From positions 310,001 through 374,000 of the forward strand of contig NZ_KI530755.1 of NCBI RefSeq assembly GCF_000488255.1: a stretch of 64,000 nucleotides of DNA. The letters are read 5' to 3'. The translations under genes were made by a program, and so were the position numbers. The stretch is from Acinetobacter indicus CIP 110367. GTDB lineage: Bacteria > Pseudomonadota > Gammaproteobacteria > Pseudomonadales > Moraxellaceae. Positions 10,118 through 18,103 of this stretch are shown here, one piece after another. The notes beneath the pieces are model-generated. The model made no database searches and was not told the origin of the DNA. It was given only the letters and a program-made list of their open reading frames with translations. Each line of letters starts with the position of its first letter. The first letter of the stretch is position 1.

Positions 10118-10948
10118 ATGGAACCTATGGTGGTGATGGCTGCGCGTGCGGCTCAAACAGTTGGTCAAGAGCTTTTAAAAGCGCATCAGAATCGTCATAA
10201 ACTCGATCTACAAGTCGAAGAAAAAGGAATTGATGGTCCAGTAACGCGTGTTGACCGTTATCTGGAACAGTTGACCATCGATACCCTACGTAAAAGCTAT
10301 AAAAATCACAGTTTCTTGGGTGAAGAGTTCGGTCTGCAAGAAGGTAAAGGTCATGATGCCGATTGGTGCTGGGTGATCGATCCTTTAGACGGTACGCTTA
10401 ACTTCATCAACGGTTTTCCGCATTTCTGTATCTCTATTGCTGTTCAGCACAAAGGCGTGACTCAGCACGGCGTGATCTATGATCCAGTCAAAGACGAATT
10501 GTTCTCTGCCAGCCGTGGTCGTGGTGCCATGCTTAATCAGCGCCGTATCCGCGTGAATGTTAAAGACAGCCTGGAGAATACGTTCCTGGCTGTGGGTCAT
10601 GCTTACCGCGCCAAACGTAATGGTGAAGTGGTGTCGTATGCCAAAAACCATTTCGAATCATTATTGAACGTGACTGAAGCTGGTGCGCAATATCGCCGTG
10701 CAGGTTCTGCTGCGCTGGATCTGGCTTATGTGGCAGCTGGCCGTTTAGATGGCTATTTCGAGCTGGGCCTAAAACCGTGGGATATCGCAGCGGGCGAGTT
10801 AATCGTCAAAGAAGCTGGTGGTACTGTAGTGGATGCACGTGGTGGCAGCGATTCTATGGACAATGGTCAGGTACTTGCGTGTTCTATGAAAATGCTGAAG
10901 CCTTTAATGAAGGCAGTAGTACCTGCCTGGGGCGACGCGGCAAAATAA
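10118..10948 (+). CDS. suhB: Inositol-1-monophosphatase family protein SuhB
   Basis: SuhB is a magnesium-dependent phosphatase of the inositol monophosphatase fold. In gammaproteobacteria it also works with the Nus factors in rRNA transcription antitermination and ribosome assembly. The metal-binding motifs are visible: GEEFG near residue 70 and WVIDPLDGTLNFINGFPHF near residue 85, with the C-terminal KPWDIAAGELIVKEAGG. An in-frame ATG at 10058 lies inside the dxs terminator. The ATG at 10118 gives MEPMVVMAARAAQ, the accepted family start, and 276 residues. Its own terminator follows at 10991-11024. Confidence 0.95.
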   Translation: MEPMVVMAARAAQTVGQELLKAHQNRHKLDLQVEEKGIDGPVTRVDRYLEQLTIDTLRKSYKNHSFLGEEFGLQEGKGHDADWCWVIDPLDGTLNFINGFPHFCISIAVQHKGVTQHGVIYDPVKDELFSASRGRGAMLNQRRIRVNVKDSLENTFLAVGHAYRAKRNGEVVSYAKNHFESLLNVTEAGAQYRRAGSAALDLAYVAAGRLDGYFELGLKPWDIAAGELIVKEAGGTVVDARGGSDSMDNGQVLACSMKMLKPLMKAVVPAWGDAAK

Positions 10949-10990
10949 TAGACGCATTGAGTGAAATGACAAGGCTTGCTCCCAAGCCTT

Positions 10991-11024
10991 AAAAAACAGC
11001 CCGCCCAGTCGGGCTGTTTTTTTT
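10991..11024 (+). terminator. Intrinsic terminator after suhB
   Basis: ACAGCCCG and CGGGCTGT flank a six-base loop and are followed by eight T residues, a strong Rho-independent terminator. Confidence 0.92.
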
Positions 11025-11099
11025 GCCTGTTATTTGTGCTTGATTTAATTCAAGTTTAACGACTGGTACAGAAATTAACGCAAAAGTTGATTAAATTAG

Positions 11100-11127
11100 A
11101 TGACTTTTAAAATAATCCTGCTATAAT
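11100..11127 (+). promoter_or_regulatory. Sigma-70 promoter of the DEAD-box helicase gene
   Basis: ATGACT (four of six matches to TTGACA) is followed after 16 bases by a perfect TATAAT at 11122-11127. Transcription would begin near 11134, leaving a leader of about 270 bases before the helicase start. Confidence 0.65.
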
Positions 11128-11133
11128 CCGCCC

Positions 11134-11405
11134 ACGCACTTAATTTCCGTTCATTACCTGAACATTTCTCTTCTAATCATTGTGTATGCGCGTGCGGTCC
11201 AAAGAGAGGACGATATCTCGCGCCCCAATCGCTAAAGCGATTCCTTCAGGTTAAGCCGTAATCATGCGTGCGTTATATCAACATCGTCGTTACTCGGATC
11301 GCCGCTGAATTCTTAAATTTTCAGCGTTCAATGCTGTGCCGCTTTTTGCCGATGTCCATTTGACTTTATTATTATGGAGCACCCAATTCTCGGGTGAAAT
11401 ACTCT
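11134..11405 (+). promoter_or_regulatory. Long structured 5' leader of the DEAD-box helicase mRNA
   Basis: Between the promoter and the start codon are about 270 bases without a convincing ORF. They hold a nested hairpin (GCGCG at 11188-11192 with CGCGC at 11219-11223, enclosing GGTCC at 11196 and GGAC at 11208) and a second tight hairpin AATCGCT-AA-AGCGATT at 11227-11242. Long leaders that control expression are known for cold-induced DEAD-box helicase genes such as deaD in E. coli. The same role here is an inference. Confidence 0.5.
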
Positions 11406-13190
11406 ATGAGCAAAACTTTTGCTGATTTTCCTCTACACGAAACTTTACAACAAGCGTTAGACGCTCTTGGCTTTACTGCGCCTACGCCTGTACAGGAACA
11501 GTCAATTCCTGCGGCATTAGAAGGTAAAGATCTTCTTGTATCAAGCCAAACCGGTTCGGGTAAAACTGCAGCGTTCCTTCTCCCAACGCTGAACGCACTT
11601 GCAAACCAGGACACATTCGTTCCGTTTAAAGAACGTATGAAAGCCATTACTCAGCCATCTATTCTGGTACTTTGCCCAACACGTGAACTTGCTCAACAGG
11701 TGAGCCAGGACGCGATTGCATTTGTACGTCACATGAAAGGTGTTCGTATTGCTGCGATCATGGGTGGTATGCCTTTTGGTAAACAAATTCAACAGTTAAA
11801 AGGTGCACAAGTGGTTGTAGCGACGCCAGGTCGTCTACTTGACCTTGTGAACCGTCGTCAAATCAAACTCGACAAAGTTAATGCGTTGATCGTTGACGAA
11901 GCTGACCGTATGCTGGACCTGGGTTTCTCTGAAGACCTGGAAGCAATCAGTGATTTGGCTGCAAACCGCGAACAGACCTTAATGTTCTCTGCGACATTTG
12001 CACCACGTATCATCACGCTTGCTGAACGTATGATGAATGAGCCAGAACGTATTGCGATCGAAACTGGTCACTCTACTAACACTGACATCACTCAAACGCT
12101 GCACTGGACTGATGGCTTCGAGCACAAGAAAAAACTGTTGACGCACTGGTTGAGCGAACAGGATCTTGATCAGGCCGTTGTATTCGCTTCTACCCAAGAA
12201 GATACCGATATGCTGGCTGAAGAACTGGCTGAAGCAGGTCACTCAGTTGTTGCGCTGCATGGTGCAATGCCACAAACCGTTCGTAACCGCCGTTTACGCA
12301 GCATTCGTGAAGGTCGTGCCAAGATTTTAGTTGCAACTGACGTTGCAGCGCGTGGTCTGGACGTACCGACTATTTCTCACGTGATTAACTTCGGTCTGCC
12401 AATGAAGAACGAAGACTATGTACACCGTATTGGCCGTACTGGTCGTGCCGGTCGTACTGGTAAAGCCATTACTTTGGCGACTTACCGTGAACGCGGTAAA
12501 ATTCGTGCGCTTGAAGACTATTTGGATGCACGTTTAGAAGTATCTGAAATTGAAGGTTTAGAGCCATCTCCACCTCCAGCACGTCCACGTCGTGACGGCG
12601 GCCGTGGTGGTAAACGTGACGGTGGTCGCGGTGGCCGTGGTGGTTTTGGCGGTGGCCGTCGTTTTGAAGGCGAAAGCAACTTCAAACGTCGTGAAGGCGG
12701 TGATGACCGTCCACGTCGCAGCTTCGATGACAAACCACGTGGCGAGCGTCCATTTGGTGAAGACCGTCCACGTCGTGAATTCAACAGCGATCGTCCGCGT
12801 CGTGAAGGTGGCTTTGGCGACCGTCCACAGCGTTCTTTCGATGACCGTCCACGTCGCGAATTCAACAGCGACCGTCCACGTCGTGAAGGTGGCTTTGGTG
12901 ACCGTCCACAACGTTCTTTCGATGATCGTCCACGCCGTGAATTCAACAGTGACCGTCCGCGTCGCGAAGGTGGTTTCAACGAGCGTCCACGTTTTGACAG
13001 CAATGATGACAACCGTGGCAACCGCGTAGACTACAAACCACGTCGTGAAGGTGCTTTCGGTGACCGTCCTAAGCGTGATTTTGGCGACCGTCCAGCGCGT
13101 TCATTCGGTGAAGATCGTCCACGTCGCGAGTTCAACAGCGACCGTCCACGCCGTGAAGGTGGTGACCGTCGTCGTAAATTCAACGACTAA
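11406..13190 (+). CDS. DEAD-box ATP-dependent RNA helicase with Arg/Gly-rich repeat tail
   Basis: This RNA helicase probably acts in ribosome assembly, mRNA decay or cold adaptation. The RecA-like core has the Q motif region, SSQTGSGKTAAF (motif I), PTRELAQQ, VDEADRMLDLGF, FSATFA and HRIGRTGRAGR, ending near residue 385. The remaining ~200 residues are a highly basic, low-complexity tail, first GGRGG-rich and then built of DRPRREFNSDRPRREGG-like repeats, likely disordered and RNA-binding. A GTG at 11394 could add four residues; the ATG at 11406 gives MSKTFADFPLHE, 594 residues. It resembles RhlE/DeaD-type helicases, but the exact orthologue is not certain, so no symbol is given. Confidence 0.93.
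   Translation: MSKTFADFPLHETLQQALDALGFTAPTPVQEQSIPAALEGKDLLVSSQTGSGKTAAFLLPTLNALANQDTFVPFKERMKAITQPSILVLCPTRELAQQVSQDAIAFVRHMKGVRIAAIMGGMPFGKQIQQLKGAQVVVATPGRLLDLVNRRQIKLDKVNALIVDEADRMLDLGFSEDLEAISDLAANREQTLMFSATFAPRIITLAERMMNEPERIAIETGHSTNTDITQTLHWTDGFEHKKKLLTHWLSEQDLDQAVVFASTQEDTDMLAEELAEAGHSVVALHGAMPQTVRNRRLRSIREGRAKILVATDVAARGLDVPTISHVINFGLPMKNEDYVHRIGRTGRAGRTGKAITLATYRERGKIRALEDYLDARLEVSEIEGLEPSPPPARPRRDGGRGGKRDGGRGGRGGFGGGRRFEGESNFKRREGGDDRPRRSFDDKPRGERPFGEDRPRREFNSDRPRREGGFGDRPQRSFDDRPRREFNSDRPRREGGFGDRPQRSFDDRPRREFNSDRPRREGGFNERPRFDSNDDNRGNRVDYKPRREGAFGDRPKRDFGDRPARSFGEDRPRREFNSDRPRREGGDRRRKFND
12760..12980 (+). repeat. In-frame 81-bp tandem repeat in the helicase tail
   Basis: A 27-residue unit of the type DRPRREFNSDRPRREGGF followed by GDRPQRSFD occurs nearly three times in tandem, with a further partial copy at about 13100-13165. 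Copies differ mainly at third codon positions, so selection acts on the protein. Such arrays are prone to copy-number change by slippage. Confidence 0.8.
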
Positions 13191-13210
13191 GTTGAACTGA
13201 GCGAATTCAG

Positions 13211-13236
13211 AAAACCGGTGCTTGCACCGGTTTTTT
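13211..13236 (+). terminator. Intrinsic terminator after the helicase gene
   Basis: AAAACCGGTG and CACCGGTTTT flank the loop CTTG, followed by further T residues; a textbook terminator 20 bases after the stop. Confidence 0.92.
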
Positions 13237-13248
13237 ATGCGAGAAAAT

Positions 13249-13276
13249 TTGAATTTTGATGAGGAAAATGTATACT
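13249..13276 (+). promoter_or_regulatory. Possible promoter before the 41-codon ORF
   Basis: TTGAAT, 16 bases, then TATACT (five of six matches). It would start a transcript near 13283, just ahead of the small ORF and possibly continuing into the mla operon. Confidence 0.4.
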
Positions 13277-13307
13277 GGTTCAAGTTTATTTAAGAATATA
13301 TTAAGCG

Positions 13308-13433
13308 ATGTCTCATTATCATTCGCACAAACTGCCCGGTGTGTCATCTATGAAAGAGGTGCTTATGCCATATATTTTTTTGGTTTTGCTGCTCTGTAAC
13401 CTCATCTTTTTTATTTACAGAACTTTTGCCTAA
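13308..13433 (+). CDS. Candidate small membrane protein, 41 residues
   Basis: ATG at 13308 to TAA at 13431-13433 encodes a polar N-terminus (MSHYHSHKLPG) followed by one strongly hydrophobic segment (PYIFLVLLLCNLIFFIY) and a short RTFA tail. Internal ATGs at 13350 and 13365 would give 27- or 22-residue forms. The last has GAGG six bases upstream, the best ribosome-binding site of the three. A promoter-like pair lies just upstream. Single-pass peptides of this kind are common but hard to call, and no family was recognised. The ORF sits in the 343-base gap between the helicase terminator and mlaF. Confidence 0.4.
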   Translation: MSHYHSHKLPGVSSMKEVLMPYIFLVLLLCNLIFFIYRTFA

Positions 13434-13478
13434 GCTGCATCTCTTTGTTTCTACACTCAAATTAGACCATAATAAAAT

Positions 13479-13493
13479 TGTACAACTTGTACA
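13479..13493. promoter_or_regulatory. Perfect inverted repeat upstream of mlaF (candidate operator)
   Basis: TGTACAA-C-TTGTACA, a perfect 15-bp inverted repeat 87 bases before mlaF. Size and symmetry suit a dimeric repressor of the TetR, MarR or GntR kind. No regulator gene is adjacent. Confidence 0.45.
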
Positions 13494-13579
13494 CAGTTTA
13501 AAAGAATTTCATAGATAACAATTTGTTCTCCAATCCTTTATAGTATGCATGCTGAAAAAATGCAGGAAAATCCTCAGCT

Positions 13580-14401
13580 ATGAATAATCAGACACCTCTA
13601 CAGGCGCCAGCACTGATTGAAGTCAATCACCTGAGCTTTAAACGAGGGGAGCGGGTCATTTACGACAATGTCAGCTTAAAAATTCGACGTGGGCAGATTA
13701 CTGCAATTATGGGACCGTCAGGCACGGGTAAAACCACCTTGCTGCGTTTAATTGGCGGGCAGCTCACTCCGGATCAGGGTGAAGTGCTGCTCGATGGTAA
13801 GAATATTGGGAAAATGTCACGTCAGGAGCTGTTTGCAGCACGGGCGCGAATGGGCATGCTGTTTCAAAGCGGTGCCTTGTTTACCGATATGACGGTTTAT
13901 GAAAACGTGGCCTTCCCGATTCGTGCACATACCCGTTTACCCGAACATCTTATTGCCGAACTGGTGGCTTTAAAGCTGGAATCGGTGGGTTTGCGTGGTG
14001 CCGAGCAGCTCATGCCGTCTGAACTGTCTGGCGGGATGAACCGTCGTGTGGCTTTGGCGCGTGCCATTGCGCTGGACCCGGAACTGATTATGTACGATGA
14101 ACCTTTTGCCGGTCAGGACCCGATTGTGATGGGCGTATTGACCCGTTTAATCCGTTCATTGCGTGAAGCACTGGATTTAACCACCATTATTGTGTCGCAT
14201 GATGTGGCCGAAACCCTCTCCATTGCCGACTATATTTATGTGGTGGCGGAAGGGAAAGTGCAGGGTGAAGGCACCCCAGAACAATTAAAACAGCATGCCT
14301 CGCCTTTTGTACGTCAGTTCTTAACCGGTTCAGTTGAAGGCCCGGTCGACTATCAGTTTAGCCATCAACCCTATTTAAGTCATGAGGTGCATTCAGCATG
14401 A
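13580..14401 (+). CDS. mlaF: Phospholipid ABC transporter ATPase MlaF
   Basis: MlaF is the cytoplasmic ATPase of the MlaFEDB complex, which moves phospholipids between inner membrane and periplasm to keep the outer membrane asymmetric. Walker [12 protein letters not shown] (near residue 48), a Q-loop in MLFQSGALF, the signature [19 protein letters not shown], Walker [14 protein letters not shown] and the switch His in IIVSHDV are all present. The 273-residue length is normal. The last four bases overlap the mlaE start (ATGA), which indicates translational coupling. First gene of mlaFEDCB. Confidence 0.97.
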   Translation: MNNQTPLQAPALIEVNHLSFKRGERVIYDNVSLKIRRGQITAIMGPSGTGKTTLLRLIGGQLTPDQGEVLLDGKNIGKMSRQELFAARARMGMLFQSGALFTDMTVYENVAFPIRAHTRLPEHLIAELVALKLESVGLRGAEQLMPSELSGGMNRRVALARAIALDPELIMYDEPFAGQDPIVMGVLTRLIRSLREALDLTTIIVSHDVAETLSIADYIYVVAEGKVQGEGTPEQLKQHASPFVRQFLTGSVEGPVDYQFSHQPYLSHEVHSA

Positions 14402-15177
14402 ATGCGATTGCTGCATTAGGACGCCGTGTGATTGAGCGGGTACGTGGTATAGGCGTTGCCACATTAATGCTGCTCCAGATTTTATTTTCCATGCCAACCT
14501 GGATTGGCGTGAAACTGTTTATTTACCAGATGTACCGCGTCGGGGTGATGTCACTGCTGATTATTGTGGTGTCGGGCTTATTTATTGGTGCGGTGCTGGG
14601 CCTGCAAATGTACAGCATTCTGGTGACCTTTGGCAGTGAAGCCATGCTGGGCACCGCGGTGGCCTTAACCTTGCTGCGTGAACTGGCACCAGTGGTTGCG
14701 GCCCTGTTATTTGCTGGCCGTGCCGGTTCTGCCTTAACTGCTGAAATTGGCCTGATGAAAGCCACCGAACAATTGTCCAGTATGGAAATGATCGGGGTGG
14801 ATCCTTTAAAACGGGTCATCTCGCCACGTTTATGGGCCGGGATTTTCAGCTTGCCGATGCTATCCGTGATTTTTGCGGCAGTCGGCATTATGGGCGGTAA
14901 ATTCGTTGGGGTAGATTTTTTAGGCGCCGATGAAGGCTCTTACTGGAGCGGTATGGAAAGCACCGTACAGTTCTATAAAGATATCTTTAACGGCACCATT
15001 ATTAAAAGTTTTGTTTTTGCATTAATTTGTACCTGGATTGCGGTCTACCAAGGCTATGCCTGCGAGCCTACGTCTGAAGGTATCGCGACATCTACCACGC
15101 GTACCGTGGTGTATTCATCGCTTTGTGTTTTAGGTTTTGATTTCGTATTGACTGCGGTCATGTTCGGAGGTGTTTAA
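14398..15177 (+). CDS. mlaE: Phospholipid ABC transporter permease MlaE
   Basis: MlaE is the membrane-embedded permease of the Mla complex, a dimer with MlaF below and the MlaD hexamer above. The 259-residue protein has an amphipathic N-terminus and five or so hydrophobic segments (for example [19 protein letters not shown] and [17 protein letters not shown]). The family motifs [22 protein letters not shown] and [13 protein letters not shown] are present. It overlaps mlaF by four bases and shares one base with mlaD, so the three are tightly coupled. Confidence 0.97.
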   Translation: MNAIAALGRRVIERVRGIGVATLMLLQILFSMPTWIGVKLFIYQMYRVGVMSLLIIVVSGLFIGAVLGLQMYSILVTFGSEAMLGTAVALTLLRELAPVVAALLFAGRAGSALTAEIGLMKATEQLSSMEMIGVDPLKRVISPRLWAGIFSLPMLSVIFAAVGIMGGKFVGVDFLGADEGSYWSGMESTVQFYKDIFNGTIIKSFVFALICTWIAVYQGYACEPTSEGIATSTTRTVVYSSLCVLGFDFVLTAVMFGGV

Positions 15178-15848
15178 TGAAATCACGTACTAGTGAGCTG
15201 GCCGTCGGTGTTTTTGTCATTCTGTTTGGTATTGCTTTATTCTTCCTGGCGATGCGGGTCAGTGGTCTGGTGGGCACCACCATTCAGGACAGTTATTCCA
15301 TGACTGCAACGTTTGACAATATTAACGGGATTAAACCACGTGCCAAAGTGGCCTTAAGCGGGGTTAAAGTCGGGCAGGTCGAATCCATTACTTTAGACCC
15401 GGTGACGCGTCTGGCCACTGTGACCATGATTCTGGATGGTGAGCTGACCACCTTTAATCAGGAACAGTTACAACAGGTGCAACAATATGCCCTGGAAGAG
15501 TTGCGTTACAGCAGCGAATACAGCGAAGCCGATTCTGCGCAACAAAAAGCAATGGAAAAGCAACTGTTGGATAACATGACCTCCATCACCAATATCGATG
15601 AAGATGCTTACATAATGGTAGCAACCAATGGTCTTTTGGGTGAGAAGTACCTGAAGATTGTACCGGGTGGTGGTCTGAATTATTTAAAACGTGGTGATCA
15701 AATCAGCAATACCCAAAGCACCATGGAAATTGAAGACCTTGTGACCAAGTTTGTAACCGGCGGCGCAGGCAACAAGTCATCATCCGATAACCCGGCAGAT
15801 GAGACATCCGCTGAAACAACAGATGCAGAAGTGTCATTTGTTGAGTAA
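15177..15848 (+). CDS. mlaD: Mla transporter MCE-domain protein MlaD
   Basis: MlaD is anchored in the inner membrane by one N-terminal helix (residues 7-29) and forms a periplasmic hexameric MCE ring through which lipids pass. The MCE core begins near residue 40 with TATFDNINGIKPRAKVALSG. After VTMILDGELTT there is an insertion of about 50 polar residues before the MCE core resumes at AYIMVATNGLLGEKYLKI. An insertion at this place is a known feature of Acinetobacter MlaD compared with E. coli. The C-terminal ~35 residues are acidic and Ser/Thr-rich, probably disordered. Confidence 0.95.
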   Translation: MKSRTSELAVGVFVILFGIALFFLAMRVSGLVGTTIQDSYSMTATFDNINGIKPRAKVALSGVKVGQVESITLDPVTRLATVTMILDGELTTFNQEQLQQVQQYALEELRYSSEYSEADSAQQKAMEKQLLDNMTSITNIDEDAYIMVATNGLLGEKYLKIVPGGGLNYLKRGDQISNTQSTMEIEDLVTKFVTGGAGNKSSSDNPADETSAETTDAEVSFVE

Positions 15849-15866
15849 TTGAGAGGAGAAATTTTA

Positions 15867-16499
15867 GTGAAGACATTGTTCAAACAAACCTTGACCGCAA
15901 GTGTTTTGGCCACGCTGGTGGCAGGTAGTGCATTTGCTGCACCAACCGAAACTCCTCCCGCATTTATCAAGAAAGTGGCGGATGGTCTGATTTCGCGCTT
16001 AAAAGCCGATCATGCCAAACTACAAAATAATCCGGCCTTGGTGAAAACCATTGTGCGTCAGAACCTTGATCCGTATATCGATTCGCCAGCCTTTACCCGT
16101 ATTGTGATGGGAACCTATGCGACCAATCAGTACAGTTCGGCTGCCCAGCGTGCCCAGTTTGAAAAGAATTTCCGTGAAACCCTGATTGAAAACTACGGTT
16201 CAGCCTTTGCGAAATTCAGCAACCAGACTTATACCTTACGTCCGTATAAAGCCAGCAACAGCAAGAACCCGGTAGTGACCATCGACTTTAACAACAAAGG
16301 CGAGAAAATTCCGGTATCGTTCCAGCTGGTCGATAAAGGCAATCAGTGGAAAATCCGTAACATCAACGTATCCGGGATTGATTTAGGCCTGCAGTTCCGT
16401 AACCAGTTTGCAGCCAACGTCAAACGTAATGGCGGCAATATTGATAAGGCGATTGCGACCTTTAAACCAGATGCAGAAGCTGCGGTTGATAAAAAATAA
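15867..16499 (+). CDS. mlaC: Periplasmic phospholipid-binding protein MlaC
   Basis: MlaC carries phospholipid across the periplasm between the outer-membrane MlaA complex and MlaFEDB. The open frame runs from 15849, but a GTG at 15867 with AGGAG eight bases upstream gives MKTLFKQTLTASVLATLVAG, a classic signal peptide with cleavage after SAFA, and 210 residues. The mature part shows the MlaC (Tol-Tol-Ttg2) fold pattern, with LVKTIVRQNLDPYID and VSFQLVDKGNQWKIRNINVSG. It follows mlaD by 18 bases and precedes mlaB by 11. Confidence 0.94.
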   Translation: MKTLFKQTLTASVLATLVAGSAFAAPTETPPAFIKKVADGLISRLKADHAKLQNNPALVKTIVRQNLDPYIDSPAFTRIVMGTYATNQYSSAAQRAQFEKNFRETLIENYGSAFAKFSNQTYTLRPYKASNSKNPVVTIDFNNKGEKIPVSFQLVDKGNQWKIRNINVSGIDLGLQFRNQFAANVKRNGGNIDKAIATFKPDAEAAVDKK

Positions 16500-16510
16500 T
16501 AGGACGTGCT

Positions 16511-16798
16511 GTGATTGAATATGTAAATCAGGAACTGCGGGTTTCCGGGAAAATTGACTTTAACAATGCCGAGCAGTATTACCAGCAGGGCTTGCAGCTG
16601 ATTCAACAGCAGCCTGCCCCGGTGGTTGTGAATCTGGCCGGACTTGAGCAGGGCAGTACCCTGGCTTTGGCTGTGCTGGTGCGCTGGTTAAGACAGACCC
16701 CGGATGCGCAAGGGCTGGTCTTTAAAGCTGTCCCGGAAAAAATGATGAAGATTATTCAATCCTGTCATTTGCAGGATGATTTACAGCTCAGCGCTTAA
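16511..16798 (+). CDS. mlaB: STAS-domain protein MlaB
   Basis: MlaB is the small cytoplasmic STAS-domain subunit that binds MlaF and is needed for its stability and activity. The start is a GTG at 16511, with AGGACG ten bases earlier. The 95 residues follow a STAS pattern: a beta strand with VVVNLAGLEQGSTLALAVLVRWL, where the GST loop corresponds to the conserved Ser/Thr region, then a KAVPEKMMKIIQSC helix. It is the last gene of the operon, with a terminator directly behind it. Confidence 0.9.
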   Translation: MIEYVNQELRVSGKIDFNNAEQYYQQGLQLIQQQPAPVVVNLAGLEQGSTLALAVLVRWLRQTPDAQGLVFKAVPEKMMKIIQSCHLQDDLQLSA

Positions 16799-16800
16799 AC

Positions 16801-16829
16801 AAAAAGCACCTCAACCGAGGTGCTTTTTT
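16801..16829 (+). terminator. Intrinsic terminator of the mla operon
   Basis: AGCACCTC and GAGGTGCT around the loop AACC, with A and T runs on both sides. Confidence 0.92.
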
Positions 16830-16905
16830 ATGGCATTAAGTTTCTCGCTTGACTCAAGGGAGGTGAGGAGGGATAGAAGATTAGCGAAACCAGCCCTCTC
16901 TCTAA

Positions 16906-16926
16906 CTCTCTCCCTCAGGGAGAGAG
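16906..16926. repeat. Pyrimidine-rich hairpin at the 3' end of corA
   Basis: CTCTCTCCCT and AGGGAGAGAG are perfect complements separated by one base, next to a further CCCTCTCTCTAA run. Similar CCCTCTCCC-type palindromes are scattered between genes in many proteobacteria. It lies between convergent mlaB and corA. Confidence 0.45.
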
Positions 16927-16937
16927 GACATGTCGCA

Positions 16938-17951
16938 TTAAATCCATTTCTTCCATCTGAAGTAAATCAGCGGCCCGATAAAGAAGCCAATCAGGATAAT
17001 ACTGACAATAATAAAACTGGTGGTGCCTTTGGCAAAAGGCAGTACGTCGGTGTTCATGCCATAAACACTGGCCACCAGCATTGGCGGTGCCAGCATACTT
17101 GGTAAAATCGAGAAGCGACGGATGGTGTCATTCTGTTCGGTGTTAATGAAACCCGAAGTAGTATCGAGCAGGAAGCGTACTTTCTGGAACAGGAAGGCGT
17201 CGTGTTCGACCAGCGAGCGTACATCTTCACTCAGTTCACGGATATCGGCATCATAAATATGACTGCCCAAGGCACGTGGACGCGCTAAAAAGGTCAGCAC
17301 ACGGCGTAAATCAATCAGACAGAGCTGGGCTTTTCCAAGCATATCTTCCAGTTGAGCCAGCCGGGTAATCATGTCATCAAGGTCTAAAATCATTTCCCGG
17401 TGGCGGTTATTCAGCACTTCGGTGGAGTATTTTTCCAGGTCCTTGTGGATATCTTCCAAGATATCCGCAAGCTCATCCAGCTTGGCTTCTAACAGACCGA
17501 GCAGCACCCAGGTCGGGTCTTTATAATCAATTTCATAATCATTGCGCCGTGCACGGGCACGAAAGGCACGAAAGGCCACCAGTTTTTCACCGCGCAGGGT
17601 TAGCAGACGGTCCCGGTTTAAAATAAAGGCAACGGTTTGTACCGTGGCGAGAATACTGGAATTTTCTTCCGATTCATCATCGACCTGATAGTTTTTATTT
17701 TTCGTTAAAAAATAGGTGCTGATGTGTAAAACCCCATCATCATCACGGTAAAATCGGGCAGATGAGGAAATGTCTTCCAGGGACTTTAAGGTGGGTAAAT
17801 CCTGCCGGTAGGCGTCCATGACCCACTGTTGTTCTTCTTGTGAAGGGGCGATCAGGTCAATCCAGACCAGTTCTGGATGCAGGTCGAAGCCGCCGTTGAT
17901 GGTGGCATCTTCCAGACTACCGCGCTCTGTGGCGTAAAAGGCTTCAAGCAT
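16938..17951 (-). CDS. corA: CorA-family magnesium/cobalt transporter
   Basis: CorA forms a pentameric channel for Mg2+ (and Co2+ or Ni2+). The protein has a long cytoplasmic alpha/beta funnel and two C-terminal membrane helices. The selectivity motif is visible as VYGMNTDVLPF, and the protein ends with the usual basic tail YFRWKKWI. The 337 residues are within the family range, and the ATG at 17951 gives MLEAFYATERGSLEDATING. ZntB is a relative, but the YGMN motif and the acidic N-terminal region fit CorA. It is divergent from the LOG-family gene. Confidence 0.92.
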   Translation of the reverse strand: MLEAFYATERGSLEDATINGGFDLHPELVWIDLIAPSQEEQQWVMDAYRQDLPTLKSLEDISSSARFYRDDDGVLHISTYFLTKNKNYQVDDESEENSSILATVQTVAFILNRDRLLTLRGEKLVAFRAFRARARRNDYEIDYKDPTWVLLGLLEAKLDELADILEDIHKDLEKYSTEVLNNRHREMILDLDDMITRLAQLEDMLGKAQLCLIDLRRVLTFLARPRALGSHIYDADIRELSEDVRSLVEHDAFLFQKVRFLLDTTSGFINTEQNDTIRRFSILPSMLAPPMLVASVYGMNTDVLPFAKGTTSFIIVSIILIGFFIGPLIYFRWKKWI

Positions 17952-18103
17952 TAGTCTTTTCTCCCTTGCGCAGTATGGGTTTTATTGATGGGTGTATTTT
18001 AGACAAGGATTTGATTAAAAACACTGTTTGAAGTGCTAATTTATTTAAAAAACCAGCTCAAGGGTATATTTGCGGCATCATAGCCGCTGAACATGGTGAA
18101 AAA

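Noticed and set aside
12518-13021. Long minus-strand frames (up to 167 codons) opposite the helicase tail
   Set aside because: They are antisense reflections of the Arg/Gly-rich repeat and give low-complexity Arg/Ser or Thr/Val/Trp strings with no start signals.
12760-13165. Regular DNA repeats that could suggest a CRISPR-like array
   Set aside because: The units are in frame, 81 bp long, have no unique spacers and code for the helicase tail.
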